Of a stretch of 64,000 nucleotides of DNA, positions 25,826 to 34,741 are shown piece after piece (the stretch's first letter is position 1; each line of letters begins with the position of its first letter). The translations under genes and the position numbers were made by a program. Origin of the DNA: Companilactobacillus zhongbaensis. GTDB taxonomy: Bacteria > Bacillota > Bacilli > Lactobacillales > Lactobacillaceae. The DNA lies in the NCBI RefSeq assembly GCF_003946515.1, contig NZ_RHOM01000009.1, positions 19,745 through 83,744 of the forward strand. The letters run 5' to 3'. Below the pieces are notes generated by a model that worked only from the letters and a program-made list of their open reading frames with translations, did not search any database and was not told the DNA's origin.

Positions 25826-27244
25826 CTAATCCAAAAAATTCTCATCAGTTATTTTAAAATCAGGAATTGTCCTGTTTTGGAACAATCTTTCACTCCTTTT
25901 TTTTCGTTCCCCAACCATTTCGGCCAGGTAATCAACCCCCGCTCCAGCAAATATGGATAAAATTGGTAAAAACTCAATTCGATATCGTCCCTGCACCTCA
26001 ATAATTAACTCAACTAACGCAAATCCCAAAATCGTTAAAGTTAACAGTAGAATCCTGGAATCAATCTTGCTCTTTAGCAATCTAATTGATCCTACCCAGG
26101 AAAATATAATTATCGTAAAGCTACCTAGAAATCCTATAATTGTTACTATCCTTAATAAATTTTGAGAATGTATTTTATCAAAGCTAGTAAATTGGAATAC
26201 ATCCGAGCTTCTTGACCAAAGTATCGACATTTTATGGGCAAATAAAGATATCCAACTGTTATTATTGTTTAGATTTTCGATTTGTTCTGTTAAAACCTGT
26301 TTCTCTTTGGCCTTATTAGTCTCCCTGGAAGACGATGCATTCAGCATTTCATCTAATTGCTTGGAATACATCCCATTAGAATCATAATTTAAGCCTGCAA
26401 TAAACTTCCATTCAGTATCCGTATCAGCTAAGCCGTATTGATTCAAACCAGAGGCTTTGATAAGTTCATTTGCAGAAAAGATAGTCATCAAGCAAATCGC
26501 TGTCAGAGCAAAAGTTCGAATGATGATTGGTTTAGGTTTGTTATTGAAGATCCACCAAATTGAGTAGCAAATAATGGCAATCAAAATTACTGGGCCAATG
26601 GGACGCACTATCCATCCTAAAGACAAAGTTAAACCTGACAAGCAGTATGACCACAATTTATTTATCGTAACTAAATAAAAAGTCAGTAAAAACAGTAATG
26701 ATGCTAAATATTGATTGTTTACTTGGCTATTGAGTGCAAACCAGTCTAAATCAATAGCCAGTATGATCACTGCGATCCGAGAAAGCTTGATATTATTAAA
26801 AAGTTTGTTAGACAAGCAATAAGTGACAATCAAAATCAATCCTTGAACAATCACATTTAATAACTGCATAACAAAAATGTGATGTCCAAACAGTTTAACT
26901 ATCGTCATGACGTATATCATAAATCCGCTCTGATAAGCATATTTTGCGAAATAATCATTTGGAGAATTAAACAAAGGATTTCCCATTAGAGCACCTGGAG
27001 ATTTCTTCCAAAACATCTTAAAATCACTAACTTGAATATTCGGCACTACACTGATCCACTTAAAGGCAACCACCATAAAAGCAAGTATGATGGCAACCAG
27101 AAAAAGCCTATTTAACAAAGTATCATCAGTGGGAACTCTCCAGGCCACGTATATAGCTAACAATACCAGCAATGAAAATCCACCAGATAAAACAACGGTG
27201 ACTTTAGAATCAGGAATCAAGTAGTTGTGCATGAAAAAAACCAC
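25826..27244 (-). CDS. GT-C type membrane glycosyltransferase (PMT/GT39-like), copy 2
   Basis: Paralogue of the gene at 21875 (472 residues annotated): same FKMFWKKSPGALMGN loop, LVELIIEVQGRYRIEFLPIL near the end and matching membrane segments. The gene opens at GTG 27244 without an SD. Upstream, codons for a first membrane segment (KLQNISARLILLCFF, IFTTIVSMF) are in another frame, ending at TAG next to a TTTT run; removing one T would join them to the annotated gene. So the N-terminus is either frameshifted or expressed unusually. The two copies flank the acyltransferase, lipoprotein and SLAP genes. Confidence 0.72.
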   Translation of the reverse strand: MVFFMHNYLIPDSKVTVVLSGGFSLLVLLAIYVAWRVPTDDTLLNRLFLVAIILAFMVVAFKWISVVPNIQVSDFKMFWKKSPGALMGNPLFNSPNDYFAKYAYQSGFMIYVMTIVKLFGHHIFVMQLLNVIVQGLILIVTYCLSNKLFNNIKLSRIAVIILAIDLDWFALNSQVNNQYLASLLFLLTFYLVTINKLWSYCLSGLTLSLGWIVRPIGPVILIAIICYSIWWIFNNKPKPIIIRTFALTAICLMTIFSANELIKASGLNQYGLADTDTEWKFIAGLNYDSNGMYSKQLDEMLNASSSRETNKAKEKQVLTEQIENLNNNNSWISLFAHKMSILWSRSSDVFQFTSFDKIHSQNLLRIVTIIGFLGSFTIIIFSWVGSIRLLKSKIDSRILLLTLTILGFALVELIIEVQGRYRIEFLPILSIFAGAGVDYLAEMVGERKKRSERLFQNRTIPDFKITDENFLD

Positions 27245-27881
27245 ACTAAAACATTGAAACGATTGTAGTAAAAATAAAAAAACAGAGTAATATCAATCGA
27301 GCTGAGATATTTTGCAATTTAGAAATAATTATTCATTCCCTTCAAGGACATTTTTAGTTCTTATCGATATTAGAATCTTCTCAATCTAAAGAAATCTGAA
27401 AATAAGTGCAATTTATAATGAATAATTGTTTTAACAACCTAACAATATCAGTGGTATAAGCCAATGCATAGTGCTTTTATCAAATTTAATAATCTAAAAA
27501 TTGCAGAAATGAAAATCCGATTATATTCGTTCTAATTTAATTTTGTTAATTTATATTTATTATTTATACATAAATGGATTTTTTGCTGTTTCAATTGATT
27601 TATTTGAAATATAATATCCACCTTTTCTTTAATTAAAAGTAATTAATACTGTTATCAACATGAAAACATATGAATAATTAGTTGAAAATTTTTTATATAA
27701 ATTAGAAAATTAATAAGTTAACGTATTCAAAACTAGTCAATTTTGACGATAACAAATTAATTTCACAATCACTCCCGCCAAATCGACCCCAATTCTTGTT
27801 TTTCACATTATAAATTTTCAATTAATAAACCTATTAATTTTTATATTTTAAAAATATCATTTATTTTTTCTTAAATTATTG
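27245..27881. other. Long AT-rich intergenic region
   Basis: Apart from the upstream remnant of the glycosyltransferase N-terminus (27245-27340), I see no gene, repeat or strong hairpin in about 540 bases of very AT-rich sequence. It separates the divergent glycosyltransferase and secreted-protein genes and probably holds promoters. Confidence 0.5.
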
Positions 27882-27911
27882 TATAATTGATATAAATTGA
27901 CAGCGCTCTCA
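27882..27911 (+). promoter_or_regulatory. -10 box and cre-like site over the transcription start
   Basis: TATAAT at 27882-27887 is followed by TGACAGCGCTCTCA at 27898-27911, one mismatch from the CcpA consensus TGWAANCGNTNNCW. A site over +1 predicts repression by CcpA on preferred sugars. Confidence 0.6.
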
Positions 27912-27959
27912 GATTTTTCCGGGAAACGCATCAAGTTTAAAGGGAAAAGGGGATTTTTT

Positions 27960-29009
27960 ATGACATATAAAAAAGCTTTATTATCATCGACTTTTGCCAT
28001 CGCTATGGCTTTGACAGGAGTTGCTGCTGTTCAAGGTTCAGCTGATGCTGCAACTGTTGACACCGACTCAACATCTTCTGTAGCAACTACTGCTCCAACT
28101 GCTGAAGTGGGCGAAACAGCCGAAGTAGGAACAACCGCTGAAGTTGCACCTGTTGGCGAAACTGCTTCAACTGCAAGTACAAGCGAAACTGTTCCTGCAG
28201 CAACCTTGACACCAGCTCAAACTACTGATGCTCAAGACGAAAGCAATACTGCCGCTACTGCAGGTACTGCCGCAACAGCTGGTACTGCTGGAACTGCAGC
28301 CACTGCCGGTACCGCTGCTACAGCCGGAACTGCAGCTACTTCAGCTAATACTGAAGATCAAACAGCCAACACTCAAGCTACTGCAACAGTTGATCCTGCA
28401 ACACAAGCTGCCTCAACTAATGCTGGTGACACAACTACAGCCCCTGCTGGAACATCAAATCCAACTTATGATAACGACTCAGTTACTACAGCTATCAAGA
28501 ATGCCGAAGACATTCCTGTCGTAGCTAACGTTGTCGCTGGAGCAACTGGTTTAGTTAAACCAACTACTAATACCTTAGGTAACGCTGCACACTCACTTCA
28601 AAACAAAGTGATCGATGGCGTTGGCCAAATTCCACTAGTTGGTGGCATTGCTTCAACAATTATGAAAATTGCTCAACCATTAGATCTAGTTGATAACGCT
28701 CTTGGTGGAGCTTACGGCTTAGTTACTGGAAAGAGTGACTTGATCCCTGATCCAGACAACTCGGATGAAGAAACAACAACACCAGTAGTAAGCAACGCAA
28801 ACTACACTAACTACCAAATCAACAAAACAGTAACAACTTTGGATAACGCACCTCTTTACGATCAAGTGCAACAATTACAAAGTCGTTCACTAGCACCAAA
28901 TACTGATTGGTTCACAGACATCATCAGAATCAATAACAACACGGGTCAAACTTACTACCGTGTTTCAACTAACGAATACGTTAACGCAAACGACGTACAA
29001 GTAAATTAA
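27960..29009 (+). CDS. Secreted low-complexity protein with SLAP-like C-terminal domain, paralogue A
   Basis: Exported protein of 349 residues. Signal peptide MTYKKALLSSTFAIAMALTG; a Thr/Ala-rich region with GETAEV and AGTAAT repeats (about 45-130); a hydrophobic middle (about 190-270: GATGLVKPTTN, PLDLVDNALGGAYGL); and a C-terminal wall-binding-like module WFTDIIRINNNTGQTYYRVS then TNEYVNANDVQ. The whole downstream half is shared with the gene at 33561. ATG 27960 follows AAGGGG. The function is unknown; wall association and structural role are inferred. Confidence 0.72.
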   Translation: MTYKKALLSSTFAIAMALTGVAAVQGSADAATVDTDSTSSVATTAPTAEVGETAEVGTTAEVAPVGETASTASTSETVPAATLTPAQTTDAQDESNTAATAGTAATAGTAGTAATAGTAATAGTAATSANTEDQTANTQATATVDPATQAASTNAGDTTTAPAGTSNPTYDNDSVTTAIKNAEDIPVVANVVAGATGLVKPTTNTLGNAAHSLQNKVIDGVGQIPLVGGIASTIMKIAQPLDLVDNALGGAYGLVTGKSDLIPDPDNSDEETTTPVVSNANYTNYQINKTVTTLDNAPLYDQVQQLQSRSLAPNTDWFTDIIRINNNTGQTYYRVSTNEYVNANDVQVN

Positions 29010-29057
29010 TTTTTCCAATCCTCCTCAATTCTAAAAATTAACGAATCTCATGCGCTT

Positions 29058-29094
29058 AAAGAGACCCTGATAAAAAATCGGGGTCTCTTTTTAT
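29058..29094 (+). terminator. Terminator after secreted protein A
   Basis: AAAGAGACCC and GGGTCTCTTTTT stem with T-run. Confidence 0.88.
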
Positions 29095-29112
29095 TATGCG
29101 TTCCAGCGGTAT

Positions 29113-29126
29113 TGTTAGCGCTTACT
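29113..29126. promoter_or_regulatory. cre-like site upstream of the TetR gene
   Basis: TGTTAGCGCTTACT matches the CcpA consensus with one mismatch on either strand. It lies about 90 bases before the TetR start. Confidence 0.45.
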
Positions 29127-29217
29127 TAAAATGCTATCATATACTTATTCGTAACTTTTCAAGTTATACCAAATGTATATTGTATACAATTAAAAAAATC
29201 AGAAAGCAGGTGAAATA

Positions 29218-29757
29218 ATGGATCAAACAAAAATTAGATTCGATAAAAAACGTCTAGCAGATACATTGTTTGACCTGCTTGAAGATGAAGAATTAGATGA
29301 GATCTCTGTTGAAGATCTTTGCGAAGCTGCCGATTTGGAATACCATACTTTTTACGTATATTACTCCGATTTAGACGACGTCTTTGAAGAATACAAATGC
29401 GAAGTGTACAACGAAGTATCACAAGCCCTATCATTGACCAATAGCGATTTAGGAAACATCTTAGACGTCTTCGACCGAACAATGGCCAACAACTTCAAAG
29501 GCTTCTGCCAGTTGTGCCTCTACAAAAAGCACTACGATCTAACCGACAAATTGCAAAGAAAATTATTCACCGAATTAGAAGCCGCCTTATTAGTAAATCA
29601 AACATCAGCCAACGATCAACTGGTATTGCAGTATTTGTCTAGTGGACTGATCAATTCATACATCTACTGGTTTGAACATCCACAAAACTTCAACTACCAA
29701 GCATTAAGGATTATCAACCGTCAAATCATCCAGTCGAATTTAGCAATGATACGTTAA
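29218..29757 (+). CDS. TetR/AcrR-family transcriptional regulator
   Basis: Regulator of 179 residues. The N-terminal helix-turn-helix covers about 10-52 (LADTLFDLLEDEELDEISVE, DLCEAADLEYHTFYVYYSD), followed by a helical ligand domain. In this family the first domain binds operators as a dimer and ligand binding releases it. SD AAAGCAGG upstream. It lies between two secreted-protein loci, but no operator for it could be recognised, so its target is unknown. Confidence 0.82.
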   Translation: MDQTKIRFDKKRLADTLFDLLEDEELDEISVEDLCEAADLEYHTFYVYYSDLDDVFEEYKCEVYNEVSQALSLTNSDLGNILDVFDRTMANNFKGFCQLCLYKKHYDLTDKLQRKLFTELEAALLVNQTSANDQLVLQYLSSGLINSYIYWFEHPQNFNYQALRIINRQIIQSNLAMIR

Positions 29758-29761
29758 CACC

Positions 29762-29790
29762 AAGCAGCCATTTTTATGGCTGCTTTTTTG
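29762..29790 (+). terminator. Terminator after the TetR gene
   Basis: AAGCAGCCAT and ATGGCTGCTTTTTT hairpin starting six bases after the stop. Confidence 0.9.
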
Positions 29791-29828
29791 TTTTGTTGGT
29801 GGAGATAGTGGTGATAGATTTTGTGGTG

Positions 29829-30003
29829 GTTCAATGCCGGTTCCGGGGCGGGGCGCTATATGGGATTGGAACGCTGTGGACATCGATTTGAACTACCCAG
29901 GAAGTTCGCCTGGGCATTTCAAATACGAGTCTTTCACTAGGCAATAAATTGCCTAGTGAAATCTCACAGCTGAACCCATATAGCGCCCCGCCCCTCCACC
30001 TAG
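29829..30003 (-). repeat. E4 folded element (inverted partner of E5)
   Basis: On the minus strand a 20-bp outer stem (GGGGCGGGGCGCTATATGGG with its complement) encloses TTTCACTAGGCAAT/ATTGCCTAGTGAAA and hairpin 2 with ATTTGAAATGCCCAGGCG/CCTGGGTAGTTCAAAT. The tail reads CCGGCATTGAACC. The outer stem has a sequence unlike the other copies but full pairing. Confidence 0.82.
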
Positions 30004-30311
30004 ATAGAGGTCATAACAACTCTCTGACTTTTTTATATGCTCCACTCAAGTATCTTCAAATCGGCACTACTCTTTTCCTTATTTTTCACATGTCTATCTC
30101 AATGCTCTTCAGAATGCCAAAAACCAATAACCAAAATAATTTTGCTCGAAATGATAAGTGTACTTCTCTAACAAAAATCAAAAAGATAGAAACCCAAGTA
30201 AAGATCATAGGACCGAAAACAACTAGATACATCGCCCCAAACCGCAGCAATTAAATCCAGAAAAACTAAGTACCGTAACACCCCACCAACAAATGTATTA
30301 TTAACAACCTT
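30004..30311. repeat. Facing flanks between E4 and E5
   Basis: No gene is visible. The right part has AAAAAGATAGAAACCC, CATAGGACCG and CTAAGTACCGTAACACC, matching the flank of other E elements. Left part is more diverged. Confidence 0.55.
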
Positions 30312-30500
30312 AGGTTCTGCGGGAGGGTGGAGGGAATTCGCCGTCAGCCGCGAAATTTTCGTTTGCACGGCATGGGCCGTGCTTACGAAAAGACCCAGCT
30401 TTGAGATGTCCAAGGCGCTCTTCCTTGGATAGCTCAAAGTGGGTCCGCAGCGTTCCACGGCGCAATTCCCGGAACCCTCCCGCAGAACCGGCAGTGAACC
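30312..30500 (+). repeat. E5 folded element
   Basis: Complete copy of the commonest type: GGTTCTGCGGGAGGGT...ACCCTCCCGCAGAACC outer stem, GGGAATT...AATTCCC inner continuation, GCACGGC/GCCGTGC hairpin 1, TCCAAGG/CCTTGGA hairpin 2, tail CGGCAGTGAACC. Confidence 0.9.
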
Positions 30501-30507
30501 ACAAACA

Positions 30508-30542
30508 AAAAAAGACCAGATATAATATCTGATCTCTCTCAA
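30508..30542 (-). terminator. Terminator of the beta-glucosidase operon
   Basis: On the minus strand AGATCAGATA and TATCTGGTCT form a stem followed by TTTTTTT, right after the 32-residue peptide gene. Confidence 0.8.
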
Positions 30543-30546
30543 TAAA

Positions 30547-30645
30547 TTAATTATTATCCACGAATAATGCGTTTAAAATCTCCGGCATATTGGAGACATA
30601 CTCGCCTATCGTATGAAAAATACTTTTTATATCAAAATTACCCAT
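30547..30645 (-). CDS. Unrecognised 32-residue peptide gene downstream of the beta-glucosidase
   Basis: Short gene with a textbook start: GGAGG eight bases before ATG 30645, located only 15 bases after the beta-glucosidase stop and directly before a terminator. The peptide begins MGNFDIKSIFHTIGEY and ends NALFVDNN. A helix from about 3 to 27 would place Phe, Ile, Val and Leu on one face, as in small membrane-active or regulatory peptides. No signal peptide or double-glycine leader is visible. It is not in any family I know; existence as a gene is supported by SD, spacing and terminator. Confidence 0.6.
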   Translation of the reverse strand: MGNFDIKSIFHTIGEYVSNMPEILNALFVDNN

Positions 30646-30660
30646 AACAAAAACCTCCGT

Positions 30661-33537
30661 TTACCAATTTTGACCATTGATCGACATAGTAGAAGCTACG
30701 TCGTTTGGTGTGTATGAATCAACAGGTACGTTATAAGTTTTGGCAAATGTATTGGAATTCATGATTGAAGTCAATACACGTTTAGCTGATCTTTGTAGGT
30801 CACCTAATTCAAGCTTATTGCCACCTACTGGTAAGACTGAAGCTCCGACTTGAATTGGTACTTGTGTTCCACCTGGCATGATCAAATCGTTACCAGCGTG
30901 AAGTACGGCGTCTGTATCGGTTAAACTCTTGAGACTGAACCAATCAGTCATGACTCCACCTTTGAAGCCCCACTCGCCACGTAAGATGTTCGTCAATAGA
31001 TCGTAGTTAGCAGCTAAATAAGTGCCGTTTACTCGATTGTATGATGACATTACGTATTGTGGTTGAGCGTCTTTTACGGCGATTTCAAAGCCTTTGAGAT
31101 AGATTTCTCTTAAGGCTTGTTCACCGATGACAGAGTTTGTGACGAAACGGTTTGTTTCTTCATTGTTAGCAGCGAAATGTTTGATAGTCGTACCAACTCC
31201 AGGGTTGGATTGGACACCTTTTGTTTCAGCTGCAGCCATCGTTCCGGTTACTAGTGGATCTTCAGAATAGTATTCGAAGTTTCTACCATTCAATGGATTA
31301 CGATGGATGTTCATACCTGGAGCTAACCAAGTATCAATGCCTAGTTCGAGCATTTCTTTTCCAACAGCATTACCAACGCTGTAGACCATCATTGGGTCCC
31401 AAGTTTGAGCCATCAAAGTTCCGATTGGCCAAGCTGTAGCGTATTGATAAACTGTCTTACCGTTAACTGAACCAACTGGAGTCAATCTTAAACCAGCAGG
31501 ACCATCAGAGTTGACTGAAACGGGAACTCCTCGGTCTAATAAAGCTGATGTTGTTTGACCAGCAGCTCCGGGAACGATAGTTGAAGCACCACCAACGATA
31601 ACAGAATCGTTAGCTCCGCCACCTAAACCGGCCTGATTTTTTAAAGCTTCAAAGCCTTCGGCATTTAAGTCGAGGTTACCATTAACAATCTTACTCAATT
31701 GCTTAGTTGAAAGGCTTGCGATGAATTGATCCATCGTGATATTGCCTGTGTAAACATCGAATAAAGAAGCGTTTTGAGCAGCTGGTGCTACTGTTTGAAC
31801 ATTTTGCTTGTATCCGTTGTAAGGTAACATTTGGCTACTGTTTTCGTTCACGATCGTTGTGACCGTATTTTTATCATATGGTGATGCATTATCACCTAAG
31901 GCTCCATTCAAACTAGCTGGATCTAAGGTAATAACTGGTGCTGAAGCTACTTCTTGCGCTTGGCCTGCAGGAACAAAAGTATTCCCGTTGCCGTGCAATT
32001 GTGTTGGATCAGCGTCAGGCATCATTTCGTTAGCAAGTTGTTCCGTCGTTACCTTGTTAGGTAAGTTCAAAACAGCCGCCACGTGGGTATTTCTTGAACT
32101 ATTACCGATCCGGATAAGGTAGTTACCTGGATCCATAATATAGCTGGCACTGTTAGTGTCATAACTAGCCATATTATAAAGTGGGAATGACAAGGTCAAA
32201 GTTTGACTTTGGCCTGGTGCCAAGTTATCAGTTTTAGCATAAGCAGCTAAGTTTTGGAAAGCTTTATCAACTGTCCCAGCTGGTGCAGAGTAATATTCTT
32301 GAACTACTTCACGTCCAGAATAAGTGTCACCAACGTTGGTAACTTGAACTTCACTAATTAAATTGTTGCCATCAACATAAACTTGTTGTGGTTGAATTTG
32401 GAAGTTAGTGTATGATTCACCAAAACCGAATTCATACTTTGGTGTCACATTGTAAGTATCAAAATAACGATAACCTACATAGATACCTTCTGAATAAGGT
32501 TCAGTCATTGAATTACCATCATTCTCAGCAAAGGTAGCTGAAGATGGATAGTCAGAATAGTTTTGGGCCCAAGTGTCTGCTAATTTACCAGAAGGAGTTA
32601 CTGCACCACTGATCAAATCAGCTGCAGCAAGGCCTGTATTTTGGCCACCTTGAGAAACTAGCAAAATACTCTTCAAGTTAGGAACCTCATTTAAAAAGTT
32701 CATATCGATCGGAGCACCGACATTTAGGAGTAAAACACTGTTGTTGTATAAGTTAGAAATATTTTTGATATTAGCAATTTCATTATCTGACAACAAGTAA
32801 TCGCCTTGAGCATTTTTGCGGTCCGAGCCTTCACCAGCATTACGTGAAACCACGTAAATACCAACATCAGCAGGAGCTGCAGCGAATTCTTCTTGAGAAA
32901 TTGCTGGATCAGAATAATTAAAAGTACTCAATAAAACGGCAGTTTTATTGAAAGCTGCTTCTTTTTGATTGTAATCAGCAGCAATATTATTCAACCAATC
33001 ATTAGATGTGATCGTATAACCAGCATCTTTTAATCCATCCCAAATATTGATTGTTTGACGTGGATTAACATTACCAGAACCAGTTCCACCTTTAACAGTA
33101 CCGTATGCACCAGCACCAAAAAGGGCAATCGATTGATCAGTCGAGATCGGCAATGAATTATCTTTATTTTGAAGCAAAACCATACCGTCTTCGGCAGCAG
33201 AAGTCGACAATTGTGAATTAGCGATTTCTTGAGCATTAGGTTGCCCATCGGAAACAGTATCAGCCTGAGTATTTGCGACGACATTAGTCTCAGGCGTTAT
33301 TTGCTCTACAGCAGAAGTGTCAGAAACATCAGCTTCAGTTGTATCAGAAACAACGTCCAAACTAGGATCCGTCGTCTTGGAAACTTCATCAGTTGTTGTG
33401 GGAGCTTCGACTTCAGTAGTCATTTGCTCCACATCAGCAGCTTTAACAGTATCACTAGAATAACCGATCGTTCCAAAAATGAATGTTGCAATCAAACTAG
33501 TCAATACTGAAATGAGTTTCACCTGAGAATGTTTCAT
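30661..33537 (-). CDS. Secreted beta-glucosidase, glycoside hydrolase family 3, circularly permuted
   Basis: Exported enzyme of 958 residues hydrolysing beta-glucosides. After a signal peptide (cleaved near KAA, about 35) and a Thr/Glu/Val linker, the GH3 C-terminal-type domain comes first (GMVLLQNKDNSLPI from about 118, GYRYFDTYN, FGFGESYT), then a fibronectin-III-like part (about 380-490), and only then the catalytic barrel (NSDGPAGLRL, KHFAANNEE, MTDWFSL with nucleophile Asp 865). This inverted order is known from a subgroup of GH3 enzymes. It has no LPXTG or SLAP anchor. It follows secreted protein B by 23 bases in one operon under a cre site. Confidence 0.88.
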   Translation of the reverse strand: MKHSQVKLISVLTSLIATFIFGTIGYSSDTVKAADVEQMTTEVEAPTTTDEVSKTTDPSLDVVSDTTEADVSDTSAVEQITPETNVVANTQADTVSDGQPNAQEIANSQLSTSAAEDGMVLLQNKDNSLPISTDQSIALFGAGAYGTVKGGTGSGNVNPRQTINIWDGLKDAGYTITSNDWLNNIAADYNQKEAAFNKTAVLLSTFNYSDPAISQEEFAAAPADVGIYVVSRNAGEGSDRKNAQGDYLLSDNEIANIKNISNLYNNSVLLLNVGAPIDMNFLNEVPNLKSILLVSQGGQNTGLAAADLISGAVTPSGKLADTWAQNYSDYPSSATFAENDGNSMTEPYSEGIYVGYRYFDTYNVTPKYEFGFGESYTNFQIQPQQVYVDGNNLISEVQVTNVGDTYSGREVVQEYYSAPAGTVDKAFQNLAAYAKTDNLAPGQSQTLTLSFPLYNMASYDTNSASYIMDPGNYLIRIGNSSRNTHVAAVLNLPNKVTTEQLANEMMPDADPTQLHGNGNTFVPAGQAQEVASAPVITLDPASLNGALGDNASPYDKNTVTTIVNENSSQMLPYNGYKQNVQTVAPAAQNASLFDVYTGNITMDQFIASLSTKQLSKIVNGNLDLNAEGFEALKNQAGLGGGANDSVIVGGASTIVPGAAGQTTSALLDRGVPVSVNSDGPAGLRLTPVGSVNGKTVYQYATAWPIGTLMAQTWDPMMVYSVGNAVGKEMLELGIDTWLAPGMNIHRNPLNGRNFEYYSEDPLVTGTMAAAETKGVQSNPGVGTTIKHFAANNEETNRFVTNSVIGEQALREIYLKGFEIAVKDAQPQYVMSSYNRVNGTYLAANYDLLTNILRGEWGFKGGVMTDWFSLKSLTDTDAVLHAGNDLIMPGGTQVPIQVGASVLPVGGNKLELGDLQRSAKRVLTSIMNSNTFAKTYNVPVDSYTPNDVASTMSINGQNW

Positions 33538-33560
33538 TTCCTCACCTCATTATTTTTTGA

Positions 33561-34583
33561 TTAACTAAATTGAACATCTTGTGCACGAACATATTCGTTA
33601 GTCGAAACACGGTAATATTGAGCACCTGATTTAGTATTTTGTCTCAAAATATCAGTAAACCAGCTAGTACCGGCACCAAGTGAACGGCTAACAGGTTGTT
33701 CCATAACATTGAATAATGGAGCTTGAGCAGAAGTTGTCACAGTTCCATTGATACGAGTGTTTTTATAACCATCTGAAAAATCAGTTTTGGCAGTAGTCTT
33801 AGTTGTGTAATCTGAACCCTTAATTGCAGAAGAAACTTTATTTCCAATAGCATTAGGGATCAAATCATTTTGACCAGTAGCAAGGCCATAAACACCACCA
33901 AGAGTGTTATCAACCAAATCAAAAGGTTGAGCTAATTTCATCAACAATGATGGAATCTTACCACCAGGCAAAGCACCAACCACGCCAATAGCGGCGTCTT
34001 GTAAACCATGAGAAGCCTTACCTACAACATTAGAAGTAGGTTTTACAAAACCAGTAGCTCCGGCATAAACATTTGAAAGTGGTTTAACCTTAGCCAAAGC
34101 ATCTTCAGCGATTGGAGCAACCACGTCGTTACCAACAAAGTCAGCAGCAGCGTTTTTAGCAGTAGATTTAACTGAAGAAACCACCTTATCCTTAAGACCG
34201 GCAGCACCATCTTCAGAATCCACAGTATAATTTGAAACAGAATTTGAAGCATTAGTTGTAGAATCATTTGAAACATTATTTGTAGAATTATTTAAATCAT
34301 TATCAGAAGTATAAACGATCCCATACTCGCCAGAATCAGCAGAAGAAGCTGCATCAACATCAGCAGAAGAATTATCAGAAGCAGCAGCATTACCAGAAAC
34401 ACCAGCCACCTCAACAGAATCAGAATTCAAATCTTCAGCGGAGGCAGAAGAAACAGCCTCAACACGAGCATTAGAACCAGAGTCAACAGAATCAGCCTCA
34501 ACAGCCCCATCAGCCAAACCAAATCCGGCCAACAAAGCACCAAGAGCTAAAGATGAAGACAACAAAATTTTCTTAAATGTCAT
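33561..34583 (-). CDS. Secreted low-complexity protein with SLAP-like C-terminal domain, paralogue B
   Basis: Exported protein of 340 residues, paralogue of the gene at 27960. Signal peptide MTFKKILLSSSLALGALLAG; Ser/Ala/Asp/Val-rich region to about 125; shared middle (GATGFVKPTSNVVGKASHG, QPFDLVDNTLGGVYGL) and C-terminus (SWFTDILRQNTKSGAQYYR, VSTNEYVRAQDVQ). The low-complexity part lacks the AGTAAT repeats of paralogue A. SD AAAAGGGG. It is first in the operon with the beta-glucosidase, suggesting a shared role at the wall, perhaps in holding or assisting the enzyme; this is inference. Confidence 0.75.
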   Translation of the reverse strand: MTFKKILLSSSLALGALLAGFGLADGAVEADSVDSGSNARVEAVSSASAEDLNSDSVEVAGVSGNAAASDNSSADVDAASSADSGEYGIVYTSDNDLNNSTNNVSNDSTTNASNSVSNYTVDSEDGAAGLKDKVVSSVKSTAKNAAADFVGNDVVAPIAEDALAKVKPLSNVYAGATGFVKPTSNVVGKASHGLQDAAIGVVGALPGGKIPSLLMKLAQPFDLVDNTLGGVYGLATGQNDLIPNAIGNKVSSAIKGSDYTTKTTAKTDFSDGYKNTRINGTVTTSAQAPLFNVMEQPVSRSLGAGTSWFTDILRQNTKSGAQYYRVSTNEYVRAQDVQFS

Positions 34584-34695
34584 AACGTAAAAATCCCCTT
34601 TTAAAATTAAAAAAAGATCCCTTTTGATAAATCAACATGTAAAAAAACCAACATCGGCTCCTCCCAAAAAGCCTCAACCAAAAATACCAACCCAT
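34573..34695 (-). CDS. Upstream ORF (40 codons) overlapping the start of secreted protein B
   Basis: In the leader, GGGAGGA stands four bases before ATG 34695. The frame reads MGWYFWLRLFGRSRCWFF... and ends with TAA at 34575-34573, inside codons 3-4 of the downstream gene. It is rich in Trp and Phe and would be translated through the downstream SD, so it could modulate initiation of secreted protein B. Confidence 0.45.
   Translation of the reverse strand: MGWYFWLRLFGRSRCWFFYMLIYQKGSFFNFKRGFLRYDI
34607..34654 (-). CDS. Second upstream ORF (15 codons) with a repeated SD
   Basis: A second copy of CTTTTTGGGAGGA precedes ATG 34654 by four to five bases; the peptide reads MLVFLHVDLSKGIFF. The same SD block (about 13 bases) is repeated 41 bases apart, each followed by an ATG. 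Confidence 0.4.
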   Translation of the reverse strand: MLVFLHVDLSKGIFF

Positions 34696-34741
34696 TGATC
34701 CTCCCAAAAAGATGAGCCAGCATAAAAAGTCAATATATTAG

